Below, piece after piece: positions 54,519-63,196 of a DNA stretch of 64,000 bases. Origin of the DNA: Congzhengia minquanensis (GTDB taxonomy: Bacteria; Bacillota; Clostridia; UBA1381; UBA9506); NCBI RefSeq assembly GCF_014384785.1, contig NZ_JACRSU010000005.1:62001-126000 (forward strand). The letters run 5' to 3'. The translations under genes and the position numbers were made by a program. The notes under the pieces are model-generated. The model saw nothing but the letters and a program-made list of their open reading frames with translations, was not told the DNA's origin and did no database searches. Numbering within the stretch: the first letter of the stretch is position 1; each line of letters begins with the position of its first letter.

Positions 54519-57500
54519 TTATTGAATAATATCTTCTCCGGAAGCTTCAAGTGCCGCTAAAAGCGGTTTTAAGTTTGCATCAAATGCAAAAACCTTAACC
54601 TTATTCGGCGCTGATTTCACCATTGCAGAAAGCTTAATTGCCTTTGTTCCGGCTTTTACATCAACCATGTTGATGCCAACCAGTTGGCTTCCGTTATACG
54701 CCGCAATGTAAAGAGTTGCGTCTGCCGTTAAGTCCAGCTGCGACGATGCAAAGGAAACGATTCTGTTATCCCTGTCGTACCGCACTTCGGAAATATCCGA
54801 TACCCATGTAATTTTTGTCATATTCATGCGGACTGCTTGAGCAGAAGGAGCAGATGCATAGATTGTTAACGTGTGCATTCCCTCTGTTAAAAATGCGTAG
54901 TCAAGATATATGTTTTCTACAATTTTGTCTCCGCCTTCTCCAATGTATGCAAATTCTGTTTCGCTGGTTTTAATGCCTCCGTCAATGGAATAGCTGCTCA
55001 TCTGGGTTGCCCCGTCTGGGCCGCATCCAAAATTGGAAATTTTATAAAATCCGCTTTCTGCAACATTAAACTCATAAGTTACTGCAACCTCACCCATAAA
55101 CACAATGTTATTATACAATTCGTCTCCCTTATAGGTAGAACCCTGACCCACCTGTGCAGGCAGGCTCCAGTAAGGCGGAATGTTAATTGTTTTATAATCC
55201 CATGTGCCAAGCTGAATCGGTGCCGTGCTGCTGACCGTTTTGTCCAAGCGTCTTAAATAAATTTCATCTACCTTATGCGTAACGGCTTCGCTGTCTACAT
55301 CATGGAAAACAATTTTAATCTTATGCATCCCTTTTGTCAGACTGATATTGGTTGCAGCATTCTTTAACATCACGTTATTTTTTGAATTGTTTACACACGA
55401 TTTATCTTCCGTGTTTAAATATTGGCTATCTGTGTAGTCGACGTCGTCAACATAAACCGTGAATCCCGTCTGGGGAGATTTTGCTTTCATGCGGACCATA
55501 TAAGTTCCGTCTGCCACAACGTTTACGTCAAATTCCACAAACTGTTCTGCTGTAAAAGATGCGCTGCCTGCCGCATCGGGCGTTACGCCCTCGGAAATGG
55601 TCGACGCACGAAGGAATGAAAGCATGGTATTTCCATTTTCGTTTGACGTGATAACCGTTTCAACCACACTAAACGATTTAAATTTTATTCCTTCTGATTT
55701 CGAGGTAATTACAATTTCACTTTCACCTTCAGGCAAAACAATAGTTCCACCGCTTACCTCTCCATTTTTTCCGCCTATTAAAATGTTTTCGTAAAGTGTT
55801 TCACCAATTTTAATGTCTAAAGCCGCGTCAGATACAGCTGAAGTGTCTACGGCCAGCTTTAATTCATATTCATTTTTGCCTTGGGGGTCTGTATAGGAAT
55901 TGTTCAGTTTAAAGGACACGGTGTCGCCTGCGTTTAAAACGCGGAATTCCCCCTCCATGCTCGCTTCTGAGTTCATGCCCGACTGCATCACTGTTGCCGA
56001 GCCGCCGGAAAATTCATATACCGGGTCGCCCTCCAATTTTTCGGTCGTAAAGCGATAGAGGTAAATTCCTCCCACTGTGCCGGCAAGCTTAATTGTGTGC
56101 CTTCCTTCCGTGAGGTAAACCGCATTGTATGTGTATGCCAAGTTCGGCTGGGGATCGATAGTGTATGCGTAGGTAACCGAATCAACCAAGTTATCGTCAG
56201 CATAAAGCGCCAGCATACCGTTAGATTTATAGGTGTTAATTAAAACGCCGAATTGATACCAGCCGGTCTGTGCAACGTCAACTGTGTAGCCTACGGTTGC
56301 CCCCTGAGATAAGTGAATCGGAAAATATTTCTGTGCAGGTGTAATTTTACTTGAGAAATAGTCGCCGATTACCGGATAGTCCAATAAAACATGCTCGGGT
56401 TTGCCTGTACCGAACTGCTGTGAGCAGTGGGCATCTGTCAGCGCGTTTACATATGAAAAGTCTGCAACAGCAATTGCCTGCTTGCCTCCGGTAAGAGGCA
56501 AATCCAAACGGCGGATATCGATGTATTCCACATCACAGTCCTTTGAAACTGCCAGCGTGAACTCTACGCTGCCGTCCGGAACGGCAAAGATAGTGCCTTT
56601 GGCATCGCCAACCCTCTCATAAGAAAAACCCTTATTTTTGCTGTCGGTGTTGGTTGCCGCCGCAACACTGACATGAGATGCTTCTACACTGCTCTGGCTG
56701 AACGTTACATCATAAACACATTCCGAGCCATAAAATTCAACCGGTTTTTTTACAAATACTGCATAGGTGCCGCCAATTAAGTCCAAAGTCTTGGTTACAG
56801 AAAGGCCGTCGGTGCTGTTTAGCGTTGCACCGTTGTCATTTTTAGCAAATTCAATTCTGGTGAGGTTATCGTCGACCTTAACCACCTTATTAGGGTCAAC
56901 CTGCTCCGCCGTTATGTAATAAACATATGCGCCGCAGCTGGAATTGTTTGCAAGCTGCAGGGTATGACTGCCTTCCGAGAGATAAATGGTTCTTGACGGA
57001 ATGAGCTTATCCGGCGTTTCGTTGGATTCTTTGATGTAAGAAAGGTCGGAAACCGTTTTCCCGTCTACATTAACCGTTAGCGTTGTGGTTGTAGGATATG
57101 TTTTAGTCCATAAATTTAGAAAAGCAGAAATCTGATAATATCCTGCTGTTTTCACATCCAGCTCATACTGCGCGTCGCAGCCGTTTTTGATATGAATGAA
57201 CCTGTATTTTCTATAACTGTCCGTTGTGGACTGGTCGAATATGCTGTCGTCTAAATAATTTCCCACCAGCGTATATTCTTCCGGCGGCGGTGTTTGTTTA
57301 TAACCGAACGCAACCTGCTCGTTTACATGCATAGGGTCTAAGTTCCCGCCGTTAAAATCGAACGGAGAAATTACATTCTTTTCCTCTGCGATTTGAAGGC
57401 GCGTATCGCGCAGCTCAATATAATAAAAGTTTGTTTCTGTTTCAGCTGTTAAATCTAATTTCCAAATTCCTTCTGTTAAAGCAACGCTCATAGCAATGTT

Positions 57501-57887
57501 GTTGCCAACACGTTCTACCGGACAGTTAACATGCTCTTCAACGCCGTCGCTCAGCGTGTAATCAAGTACCTGCCCGTCTGGCTCTGCATCCTGATAAAAT
57601 TTAAGGGACAAAGGAATTCCCTTGTCATATTTGCCTTCTGCGTCTGCTTTCAGCGCCTTGCCCAAAATAACATAATACTCGCCGTCTGCCGGCACATTGA
57701 ATTCATAGGTGCGGGCAACACCGGCTGCAGCCTCAAGGTGTTCCGCGGCATTCTCAATCCGAATCATGTTGTTTGTGCCTGTTTTAACCGTATATTCGCC
57801 TTCGGCAAAAACTGTCAGCATGCCACAAACCGATAGCACCATTGCAAGGCTTAACAGCAATGCAATGACTTTTAATGTTCTCTTCAT
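54519..57887 (-). CDS. large secreted multi-module protein, paralogue of the SGNH protein
   Basis: A 1122-residue exported protein. The signal peptide is KRTLKVIALLLSLAMVLSVC, ending near FAEG. At least five beta-sandwich units repeat, each closing with a motif like LSEGSHTLQLANN, LTEGRHTIKLAGT, LTKGMHKIKIVF or LTEGMHTLTIYA. The last 80 residues (LYIAAYNGSQLVGIN, then NKVKVFAFDANLKPL) match the module at residues 750-815 of the SGNH protein. No catalytic domain is visible, so it may be a carbohydrate-binding or scaffold partner. No sortase signal, S-layer or dockerin domain was seen. Confidence 0.82.
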   Translation of the reverse strand: MKRTLKVIALLLSLAMVLSVCGMLTVFAEGEYTVKTGTNNMIRIENAAEHLEAAAGVARTYEFNVPADGEYYVILGKALKADAEGKYDKGIPLSLKFYQDAEPDGQVLDYTLSDGVEEHVNCPVERVGNNIAMSVALTEGIWKLDLTAETETNFYYIELRDTRLQIAEEKNVISPFDFNGGNLDPMHVNEQVAFGYKQTPPPEEYTLVGNYLDDSIFDQSTTDSYRKYRFIHIKNGCDAQYELDVKTAGYYQISAFLNLWTKTYPTTTTLTVNVDGKTVSDLSYIKESNETPDKLIPSRTIYLSEGSHTLQLANNSSCGAYVYYITAEQVDPNKVVKVDDNLTRIEFAKNDNGATLNSTDGLSVTKTLDLIGGTYAVFVKKPVEFYGSECVYDVTFSQSSVEASHVSVAAATNTDSKNKGFSYERVGDAKGTIFAVPDGSVEFTLAVSKDCDVEYIDIRRLDLPLTGGKQAIAVADFSYVNALTDAHCSQQFGTGKPEHVLLDYPVIGDYFSSKITPAQKYFPIHLSQGATVGYTVDVAQTGWYQFGVLINTYKSNGMLALYADDNLVDSVTYAYTIDPQPNLAYTYNAVYLTEGRHTIKLAGTVGGIYLYRFTTEKLEGDPVYEFSGGSATVMQSGMNSEASMEGEFRVLNAGDTVSFKLNNSYTDPQGKNEYELKLAVDTSAVSDAALDIKIGETLYENILIGGKNGEVSGGTIVLPEGESEIVITSKSEGIKFKSFSVVETVITSNENGNTMLSFLRASTISEGVTPDAAGSASFTAEQFVEFDVNVVADGTYMVRMKAKSPQTGFTVYVDDVDYTDSQYLNTEDKSCVNNSKNNVMLKNAATNISLTKGMHKIKIVFHDVDSEAVTHKVDEIYLRRLDKTVSSTAPIQLGTWDYKTINIPPYWSLPAQVGQGSTYKGDELYNNIVFMGEVAVTYEFNVAESGFYKISNFGCGPDGATQMSSYSIDGGIKTSETEFAYIGEGGDKIVENIYLDYAFLTEGMHTLTIYASAPSAQAVRMNMTKITWVSDISEVRYDRDNRIVSFASSQLDLTADATLYIAAYNGSQLVGINMVDVKAGTKAIKLSAMVKSAPNKVKVFAFDANLKPLLAALEASGEDIIQ

Positions 57888-58043
57888 TTTTTACTCTCCC
57901 CTTTATTTTATAATTTGATATTCCCTCATCGTTATTATATCACTTAGGGAATTTTTGTCAAGTGTTCACATGAAATGATTTTATTTTTTGTTAGTTTTTC
58001 ACAATATTATGATAATTTTCCCGTCAATTAGACAAATAAAAAA

Positions 58044-58073
58044 GCGGCGTGAAAACGTTCGTTTTCACGCCGC
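58044..58073 (-). terminator. terminator of the rnf operon
   Basis: A 14-bp perfect stem (58044-58057 with 58060-58073) and a 2-nt core loop. The minus-strand side runs into TTTTTTATTT. It starts 4 nt after the rnfB stop. Confidence 0.9.
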
Positions 58074-58076
58074 AGA

Positions 58077-58904
58077 TTAAGCTTCTTCCTTTACATAGGG
58101 CTTTACACCGTCCGGCCTGGTAAAATCAATAATTTTTCTAGGACATTTGCTTGCGCAAATTCCGCAGTTCACGCAAAGGTCATAATCAATGCGGGCCACG
58201 TTATCCGTAACCTTAATTGCGTTCTTCGGGCAGCTCTTTTCACAAATGCGGCAGCCCAAACAGCCTGCCGAGCAGATGTTTTTCAGGCTCGCTCCCTTGT
58301 CGTGCGACTTACATTTTACAAACGTCCGCTGTTTTAACTCCACAAGCTCAATCACGTGCTGGGGACAGATGTCCACACACATGCCGCAGGCCGTGCATTT
58401 CGCCCTGTCTACCACCGCAACATTGTCCACCACATGAATGGCGTCGAACTGACACACATCTGCACAGCTGCCGTAGCCAATGCAGCCAAAGCTGCAGGCC
58501 TTGTCTCCCCCGCCGTAGCGGGATGCGGCAATGCAGTCTGTTATACCTTCATATTCGCAGTGCAAAACCGCGCTGTTGCAGTTTCCGCTGCACATAACCA
58601 TGGCCACTTTCGGGTCCTCCGCCCCAGTGGAAACGCCTAAAATGGCGGCAATGCGGTCTTTGCTCTCTGCCTTCGTGCTGGGGCAGTCGCTTAAATTTGC
58701 TCTGCCTGCGCACAGCGCCTCGGCAAAGGCCCCGCAGCCGGCATAGCCGCAGCCGCCGCAGTTTGCGCCGGCCAAAAGGTCAGACACCTTTTCCACTCGT
58801 TCGTCTTTTTCCACTTTAAAGGCTTTTGCGGCCACACCCAGCAAAATGCCGAACGCCGCGCCCATAATGCCAAGTATTAAAATCGGTTGAATCATTGCTC
58901 CCAA
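58077..58904 (-). CDS. rnfB: Rnf complex subunit B
   Basis: A 275-residue ferredoxin-like subunit that takes electrons from reduced ferredoxin. One N-terminal membrane helix (ILILGIMGAAFGILLGVA) is followed by the NCGGCGYAGCGAFAEAL cluster site. Several [4Fe-4S] motifs fill the rest (CTACGMCVDICP, CLGCRICEKSCP, CVNCGICASKCP). The TTG at 58904 has GGGAGGGG 6 nt upstream; ATG 58895 is an alternative. It is the last gene of rnfCDGEAB, the gene order of Clostridia. Confidence 0.95.
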   Translation of the reverse strand: MGAMIQPILILGIMGAAFGILLGVAAKAFKVEKDERVEKVSDLLAGANCGGCGYAGCGAFAEALCAGRANLSDCPSTKAESKDRIAAILGVSTGAEDPKVAMVMCSGNCNSAVLHCEYEGITDCIAASRYGGGDKACSFGCIGYGSCADVCQFDAIHVVDNVAVVDRAKCTACGMCVDICPQHVIELVELKQRTFVKCKSHDKGASLKNICSAGCLGCRICEKSCPKNAIKVTDNVARIDYDLCVNCGICASKCPRKIIDFTRPDGVKPYVKEEA

Positions 58905-58918
58905 TATTAACCCCTCCC

Positions 58919-59503
58919 TTAAAAGCTCATGCCAGAAAATCCTAAAAATGCCATTGCAATCAGGCCTGCTGTGACAAGCGCAATGGGAAATCCTTGCAGA
59001 GGCTTTGGAATATCTGCCGTTTCTAACCGTTCGCGCACGCCTGCAAACAACACAATTGCAAGCATGAACGAAAGTCCCGCTGAAAAGCTGTAAACTAAGG
59101 TGTACACAAAGTCGTAGCCCTCCTGCACGTTTAAGAGCGCAACGCCCAAAACTGCGCAGTTGGTGGTGATTAAGGGAAGATAGATTCCCAATGCGCTGTA
59201 AAGCGCCGGTGAAAACCGCTGGATTGCCATTTCAACCACCTGCACCAGCACGGCGATTACTAAAATAAACGCCACGGTCTGCATATACTCAATTTGAAAA
59301 TGCACCAACAACTTTTGAATGAAATAGGTTGCGGCAGAGGCCACTGTCATAACAAAGGTTACGGCAACACTCATGCCCACAGCGGTTCCAACCTTTTTTG
59401 AAACACCCAGAAACGGGCAAATGCCTAAAAACTTTACCAAAACATAGTTGTTTGCCAAAATTGTTGTAAGGGAAAGGAGCACCAGCTTTGTTAACAGTTC
59501 CAT
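58919..59503 (-). CDS. rnfA: Rnf complex subunit A
   Basis: A 194-residue membrane protein with six helices and inverted symmetry to RnfE. NNYVLVKFLGICPFLGVSKK near the N-terminus carries the conserved Cys that helps bind the [2Fe-2S] cluster between RnfA and RnfE. LPLITTNCAVLGVALL holds the second conserved Cys. It starts directly after the rnfE stop. Confidence 0.95.
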   Translation of the reverse strand: MELLTKLVLLSLTTILANNYVLVKFLGICPFLGVSKKVGTAVGMSVAVTFVMTVASAATYFIQKLLVHFQIEYMQTVAFILVIAVLVQVVEMAIQRFSPALYSALGIYLPLITTNCAVLGVALLNVQEGYDFVYTLVYSFSAGLSFMLAIVLFAGVRERLETADIPKPLQGFPIALVTAGLIAMAFLGFSGMSF

Positions 59504-60112
59504 TTATTTGCCGCCCCCTTCTTTATTCTTGTTTGAAATGAGATGAATCACCGCTAAAATCACACCCAGCATAAGAAACGCCCCCGGCGGCAAAATCATA
59601 ATGGTTGCCGGCTGAAATCCCTCGCCGAACAGATGGATTCCAAAAAATGTGCCGTTGCCCAAAATTTCGCGGAAGGAGCTTAAAATGACCAGCGCCAGCG
59701 TAAAGCCTAAGCCCATTCCAATTCCGTCCAAAGCGGATTTACCCACGCTGTTTTTCGAGGCAAATGCTTCGGCCCGGCCCAAAATGATGCAGTTTACCAC
59801 AATGAGTGGAATGAAAATGCCCAATGATTTTGAAATTGCCGGTGCAAACGCATTCAGCGCCATTTCCACCGCCGTTACGCAGCCGGCAATGACGATAATG
59901 TATGCCGCAATGCGGACTTTGTTGGGAATGAAGTTTCGCAGCAAAGATATGATGATGTTAGATGCAACCAAAACCACCGTGGTGGAAAGGCCCATGCCAA
60001 TGCCGTTGATTACGCTGGTGGTAACGGCCAGGGTGGCGCACATTCCTAAAAACTGGACAAAAATTGGGTTTTCTTTTAAAAGCCCTTTGGTCAGCTCTTT
60101 TATGTTGCCCAT
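59504..60112 (-). CDS. rnfE: Rnf complex subunit E
   Basis: A 202-residue six-helix membrane subunit paralogous to RnfA. ENPIFVQFLGMCATLAVTTS and IPLIVVNCIILGRAEAF contain the conserved Cys residues. ATG 60112 follows GGGGGTG; a GTG at 60121 is an unlikely alternative. It begins 1 nt after the rnfG stop. Confidence 0.94.
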   Translation of the reverse strand: MGNIKELTKGLLKENPIFVQFLGMCATLAVTTSVINGIGMGLSTTVVLVASNIIISLLRNFIPNKVRIAAYIIVIAGCVTAVEMALNAFAPAISKSLGIFIPLIVVNCIILGRAEAFASKNSVGKSALDGIGMGLGFTLALVILSSFREILGNGTFFGIHLFGEGFQPATIMILPPGAFLMLGVILAVIHLISNKNKEGGGK

Positions 60113-60113
60113 G

Positions 60114-60689
60114 TCACACACCCCCGTTCAATTTTCTCACAGCATCAACCGCCGCGTTCACACCGTTTTTCACCGCGTTGCTGGTAATGGTTGCGCCGGA
60201 AATCGCCACAATTTCGTTATTCTTTGGCGTACCGTTTTTAATAACAGACAGCGGTTCGTCGGTTTTTTTACCTGTAAACTGAGAAGAAAATCCGCTTTCC
60301 GCCGCTTTTGCGCCCAGGCCTGCCGTTTCAGAATGGGAGACCACTTTCATGCCGGAAACGGTGCCATCGTTTAAAATGCCCACCATAATGTCCAGCTCGC
60401 CGCCGTATCCGGAAGGGGTGACGTTTACGCACCAGCCAACCGGGCTGCCGCCGGAATCTTTTCCCGCGAAAACAGCTTTTACCAGCCCTGTGTCATCTGT
60501 GAATTCCGTTTCGTTAAATTCCGCGGCTGCGGGCAATACCTCCTGCTTTGCCGCGTTTTGTTCTTTTATGGTGTTTTCTTTTATTTTGTCCTTTGTAACT
60601 GAATTTGTAAATGCCAGCAGCAGTGCCACCACTAAGGAGATAACCAAAAGCACCGCCGAAAGGACAACGGGATTTTCGTTTTTCTGCAT
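60114..60689 (-). CDS. rnfG: Rnf complex subunit G
   Basis: A 191-residue subunit with one N-terminal membrane helix (LSAVLLVISLVVALLLAFTN) and an extracellular flavoprotein domain. SGATITSNAV near the C-terminus is the FMN attachment motif, in which a Thr is linked to FMN through a phosphoester bond by ApbE. No apbE gene is in the window. It overlaps no neighbour and follows rnfD by 3 nt. Confidence 0.94.
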   Translation of the reverse strand: MQKNENPVVLSAVLLVISLVVALLLAFTNSVTKDKIKENTIKEQNAAKQEVLPAAAEFNETEFTDDTGLVKAVFAGKDSGGSPVGWCVNVTPSGYGGELDIMVGILNDGTVSGMKVVSHSETAGLGAKAAESGFSSQFTGKKTDEPLSVIKNGTPKNNEIVAISGATITSNAVKNGVNAAVDAVRKLNGGV

Positions 60690-60692
60690 GCC

Positions 60693-61667
60693 TCACCGTC
60701 TCCTTTCCGTTCGTGCGCCGTATGTTTTTGGCTGCGTCCACCTGTCAATCAGCGGGGTTGCCACGTTCATTAAAAGAATTGAATAACTCACACCCTCGGG
60801 ATAGCCGCCGAACCGCCGGATTACAAAGGTCAAAATTCCACAGCCCAGCCCCATAATGAGCTGCCCGTTTTTTGTTATCGGGGAGGTTACATAGTCTGTC
60901 GCCATGAAAATTGCGCCCAGCATTAAACCGCCGCCCAAAATGTTGTATAGCATGCTGTTGATATTAGATAGGCCCTGGCTGGGGAACACAAAGGTTAAAA
61001 CCGCCACGGTTAAAATATATGTAACAGGAATTCTAAGACTGATAACATTCCGAAACACCAGATATGCCCCGCCCAAAAGCAGTGCAATGGCTGAGGTTTC
61101 GCCGATACAGCCGCCGATATTTCCGATAAACAAATCGGAAACCGGGGGCAGCGTGCCTGCCGCCGGGCTTTTTAAAATTGCCAGCGGGGTTGCCGAACTC
61201 ACCACGTCGGCAACATTGAACCCTGTGGAAAACGGCGCGGCCCATTTTGTCATCAGCACCGGCCAGGAGGCCAAAAGAAACGCACGTCCTGCTAAGGCAG
61301 GGTTAATAAAGTTGTTGCCCACGCCGCCAAAAAACTGTTTTGCAATGATAATTGCCACAAATGCGCCAATGAGCGGAATCCACCAGGGAACAGCAACCGG
61401 CAGGTTAAACGCCAAAAGCATTCCCGTTACCACCGCAGTTCCGTCAGAAATGGTAACTTCCTTTTTTGTAATTTTCTGCCACAAAAACTCAAAGCCCACG
61501 CAGAAAATGACTGACAGCGCCGTTATAAAAGCAGCACGGACGCCGAAGTAAATGACAGAACAGACCAGCGCAGGAAGGAGCGCAATGCAAACATCACGCA
61601 TGATGGAGGCCGTTGTTACGTTGGAACGGATATGCGGCGACGATGACACCGTTTTAAAGTGATCCAT
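60693..61667 (-). CDS. rnfD: Rnf complex subunit D
   Basis: A 324-residue membrane subunit with nine or ten helices. NFINPALAGRAFLLASWP is a family signature. VVSSATPLA carries the Thr for covalent FMN. The start follows GGAGGC and lies inside the 3' end of rnfC (14-nt overlap). With RnfG it moves electrons across the membrane and helps drive Na+ or H+ export. Confidence 0.95.
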   Translation of the reverse strand: MDHFKTVSSSPHIRSNVTTASIMRDVCIALLPALVCSVIYFGVRAAFITALSVIFCVGFEFLWQKITKKEVTISDGTAVVTGMLLAFNLPVAVPWWIPLIGAFVAIIIAKQFFGGVGNNFINPALAGRAFLLASWPVLMTKWAAPFSTGFNVADVVSSATPLAILKSPAAGTLPPVSDLFIGNIGGCIGETSAIALLLGGAYLVFRNVISLRIPVTYILTVAVLTFVFPSQGLSNINSMLYNILGGGLMLGAIFMATDYVTSPITKNGQLIMGLGCGILTFVIRRFGGYPEGVSYSILLMNVATPLIDRWTQPKTYGARTERRR

Positions 61668-63006
61668 TTTTTTCTGCCTCCTTTGCCTTTTCTTTTGCCC
61701 TGCGGGCGGTTATTCTCTGCTTTCCCATTCGGATCGACTGTACCAGATACCGTTTTGACGGACAGACATAGGTGCAGCTTCCGCATTCCATGCAGTTCAT
61801 AATATTATATTGAATTAAAGCATCTAAATCGTTTTTCCGGCTGTATAAGTCCAGCGTGGTGGGCATGAGCCGCATAGGACAGGCCGCAACGCACCTACCG
61901 CAGCGAATGCACGCGCTCTCCTTGTCTATGTGTGCCTGGCGCTCTGAGAACACCAACAGGCCGGAGGTACCTTTCACCACAGGAACGTCCAGCGATGCGC
62001 TGGCAATGCCCATCATGGGGCCGCCCATAATAATTTTGTGCGGGTCTTTTATAAATCCGCCTGCCGCGTCTGTCAGCCTGCGGAACGGTGTTCCGATTCT
62101 TGCATAAATGTTAGACGGGGTTTTCACCGCATCTCCCGCCACCGTAACAATCCGCCTGTGCAGGGCAATCCCCTGGCTTAACGCGCGGTAGATTTCCGCC
62201 ACCGTTCCGATGTTGATGACAATACAGCCCACATCCATAGGCAGAGCGCCCATGGGAACTTCTTTTCCGGTGACGGCGTTGATAATTTGCTTTTCTGAGC
62301 CCTGGGGATATTTTTGTTTCAGCTCTAACACGTTTACACCAGGCGTTGCGCCTGCCTTTTCGCGCATCTTTGCAATGGCGTCTTTTGCATTGTCCTCAAT
62401 TCCGATAAAACACTCGTTTAAATCAAGCAGGCGCATAAGGTATTTTAAACCGCCCATTACGTCGTCCGGCATTTCCAGCATAACACGCCTGTCCGACGTT
62501 AAATAGGGTTCGCACTCCGCCCCGTTTACAATGAGATGTGTAATTTTTTTATCCGGCGGAGGGGATAGCTTCACATGGGTGGGAAATCCTGCGCCGCCCA
62601 TGCCCACAATGCCCGCCTCGCGAATTATGCGCCGCATTTCTTCCGGCGACATATTGTCGGGGTTTTTGTTCGTTAACGGCTCCGCCGGGGTATCCTGCCC
62701 GTCGTTTTCAATCACAATTGTGGGCACCTTGGTGTTGGTGTGGTTTAAGTAAAGGCCAATGTCCTTCACGCGGCCGGAAACCGACGCGTGGAGCGGCGCA
62801 GACATGTAGCTTTTCGTGTCTGCTATCTTCTGCATTCTCAAAACCGTGTCCCCCACCTTAACGGTTGGCGTCAGGGGCGCGCCAATGTGCTGCCCCAGCG
62901 GGAAATATAAAAGTTCGGGCGGCTTAAGCTCCATCAGCGGCATTCTTTCTGTTCCAGACTTGTTGCCAGCCGGATGGATTCCGCCCGAAAAGGTTAATTG
63001 CTTCAT
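61654..63006 (-). CDS. rnfC: Rnf complex subunit C
   Basis: A 450-residue peripheral subunit that reduces NAD+. The N-terminal part has the GGAGFPTHVK loop and NGAECEPYLTSDRRVM, which bind NADH and FMN. Two [4Fe-4S] motifs lie near the C-terminus (CIRCGRCVAACP and CMECGSCTYVCP). The start, ATG 63006, has GGAAAGGAAG upstream. It is the first gene of the operon. Confidence 0.96.
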   Translation of the reverse strand: MKQLTFSGGIHPAGNKSGTERMPLMELKPPELLYFPLGQHIGAPLTPTVKVGDTVLRMQKIADTKSYMSAPLHASVSGRVKDIGLYLNHTNTKVPTIVIENDGQDTPAEPLTNKNPDNMSPEEMRRIIREAGIVGMGGAGFPTHVKLSPPPDKKITHLIVNGAECEPYLTSDRRVMLEMPDDVMGGLKYLMRLLDLNECFIGIEDNAKDAIAKMREKAGATPGVNVLELKQKYPQGSEKQIINAVTGKEVPMGALPMDVGCIVINIGTVAEIYRALSQGIALHRRIVTVAGDAVKTPSNIYARIGTPFRRLTDAAGGFIKDPHKIIMGGPMMGIASASLDVPVVKGTSGLLVFSERQAHIDKESACIRCGRCVAACPMRLMPTTLDLYSRKNDLDALIQYNIMNCMECGSCTYVCPSKRYLVQSIRMGKQRITARRAKEKAKEAEKNGSL

Positions 63007-63058
63007 TCCGTTACTTCCTTTCCGCAGCTTTCATGTATCATTGCTAAATTCCTTTTTC

Positions 63059-63087
63059 ATCATACCATAATCCTATGCAAAAATCAA
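63059..63087 (-). promoter_or_regulatory. promoter of the rnf operon
   Basis: TTGATT (63087-63082), 17-bp spacer, TATGAT (63064-63059) on the minus strand, giving a leader of about 45 nt before rnfC. Confidence 0.6.
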
Positions 63088-63166
63088 ATAAAAAAGCCAA
63101 ACTTTTTCACTTTTTCTGTTTCTTTATTTTGAAACAAAAATTGTTAAAAATTCGACAAGTTATAAA

Positions 63167-63194
63167 AAAAGCGGGGATTCTGCTCCCCGCTTTT
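63167..63194 (-). terminator. terminator of the P-type ATPase gene
   Basis: An 11-bp stem (63167-63177 with 63184-63194), a 6-nt loop and A/T tracts in the arms, just past the stop codon on the minus strand. Confidence 0.8.
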
Positions 63195-63196
63195 CC

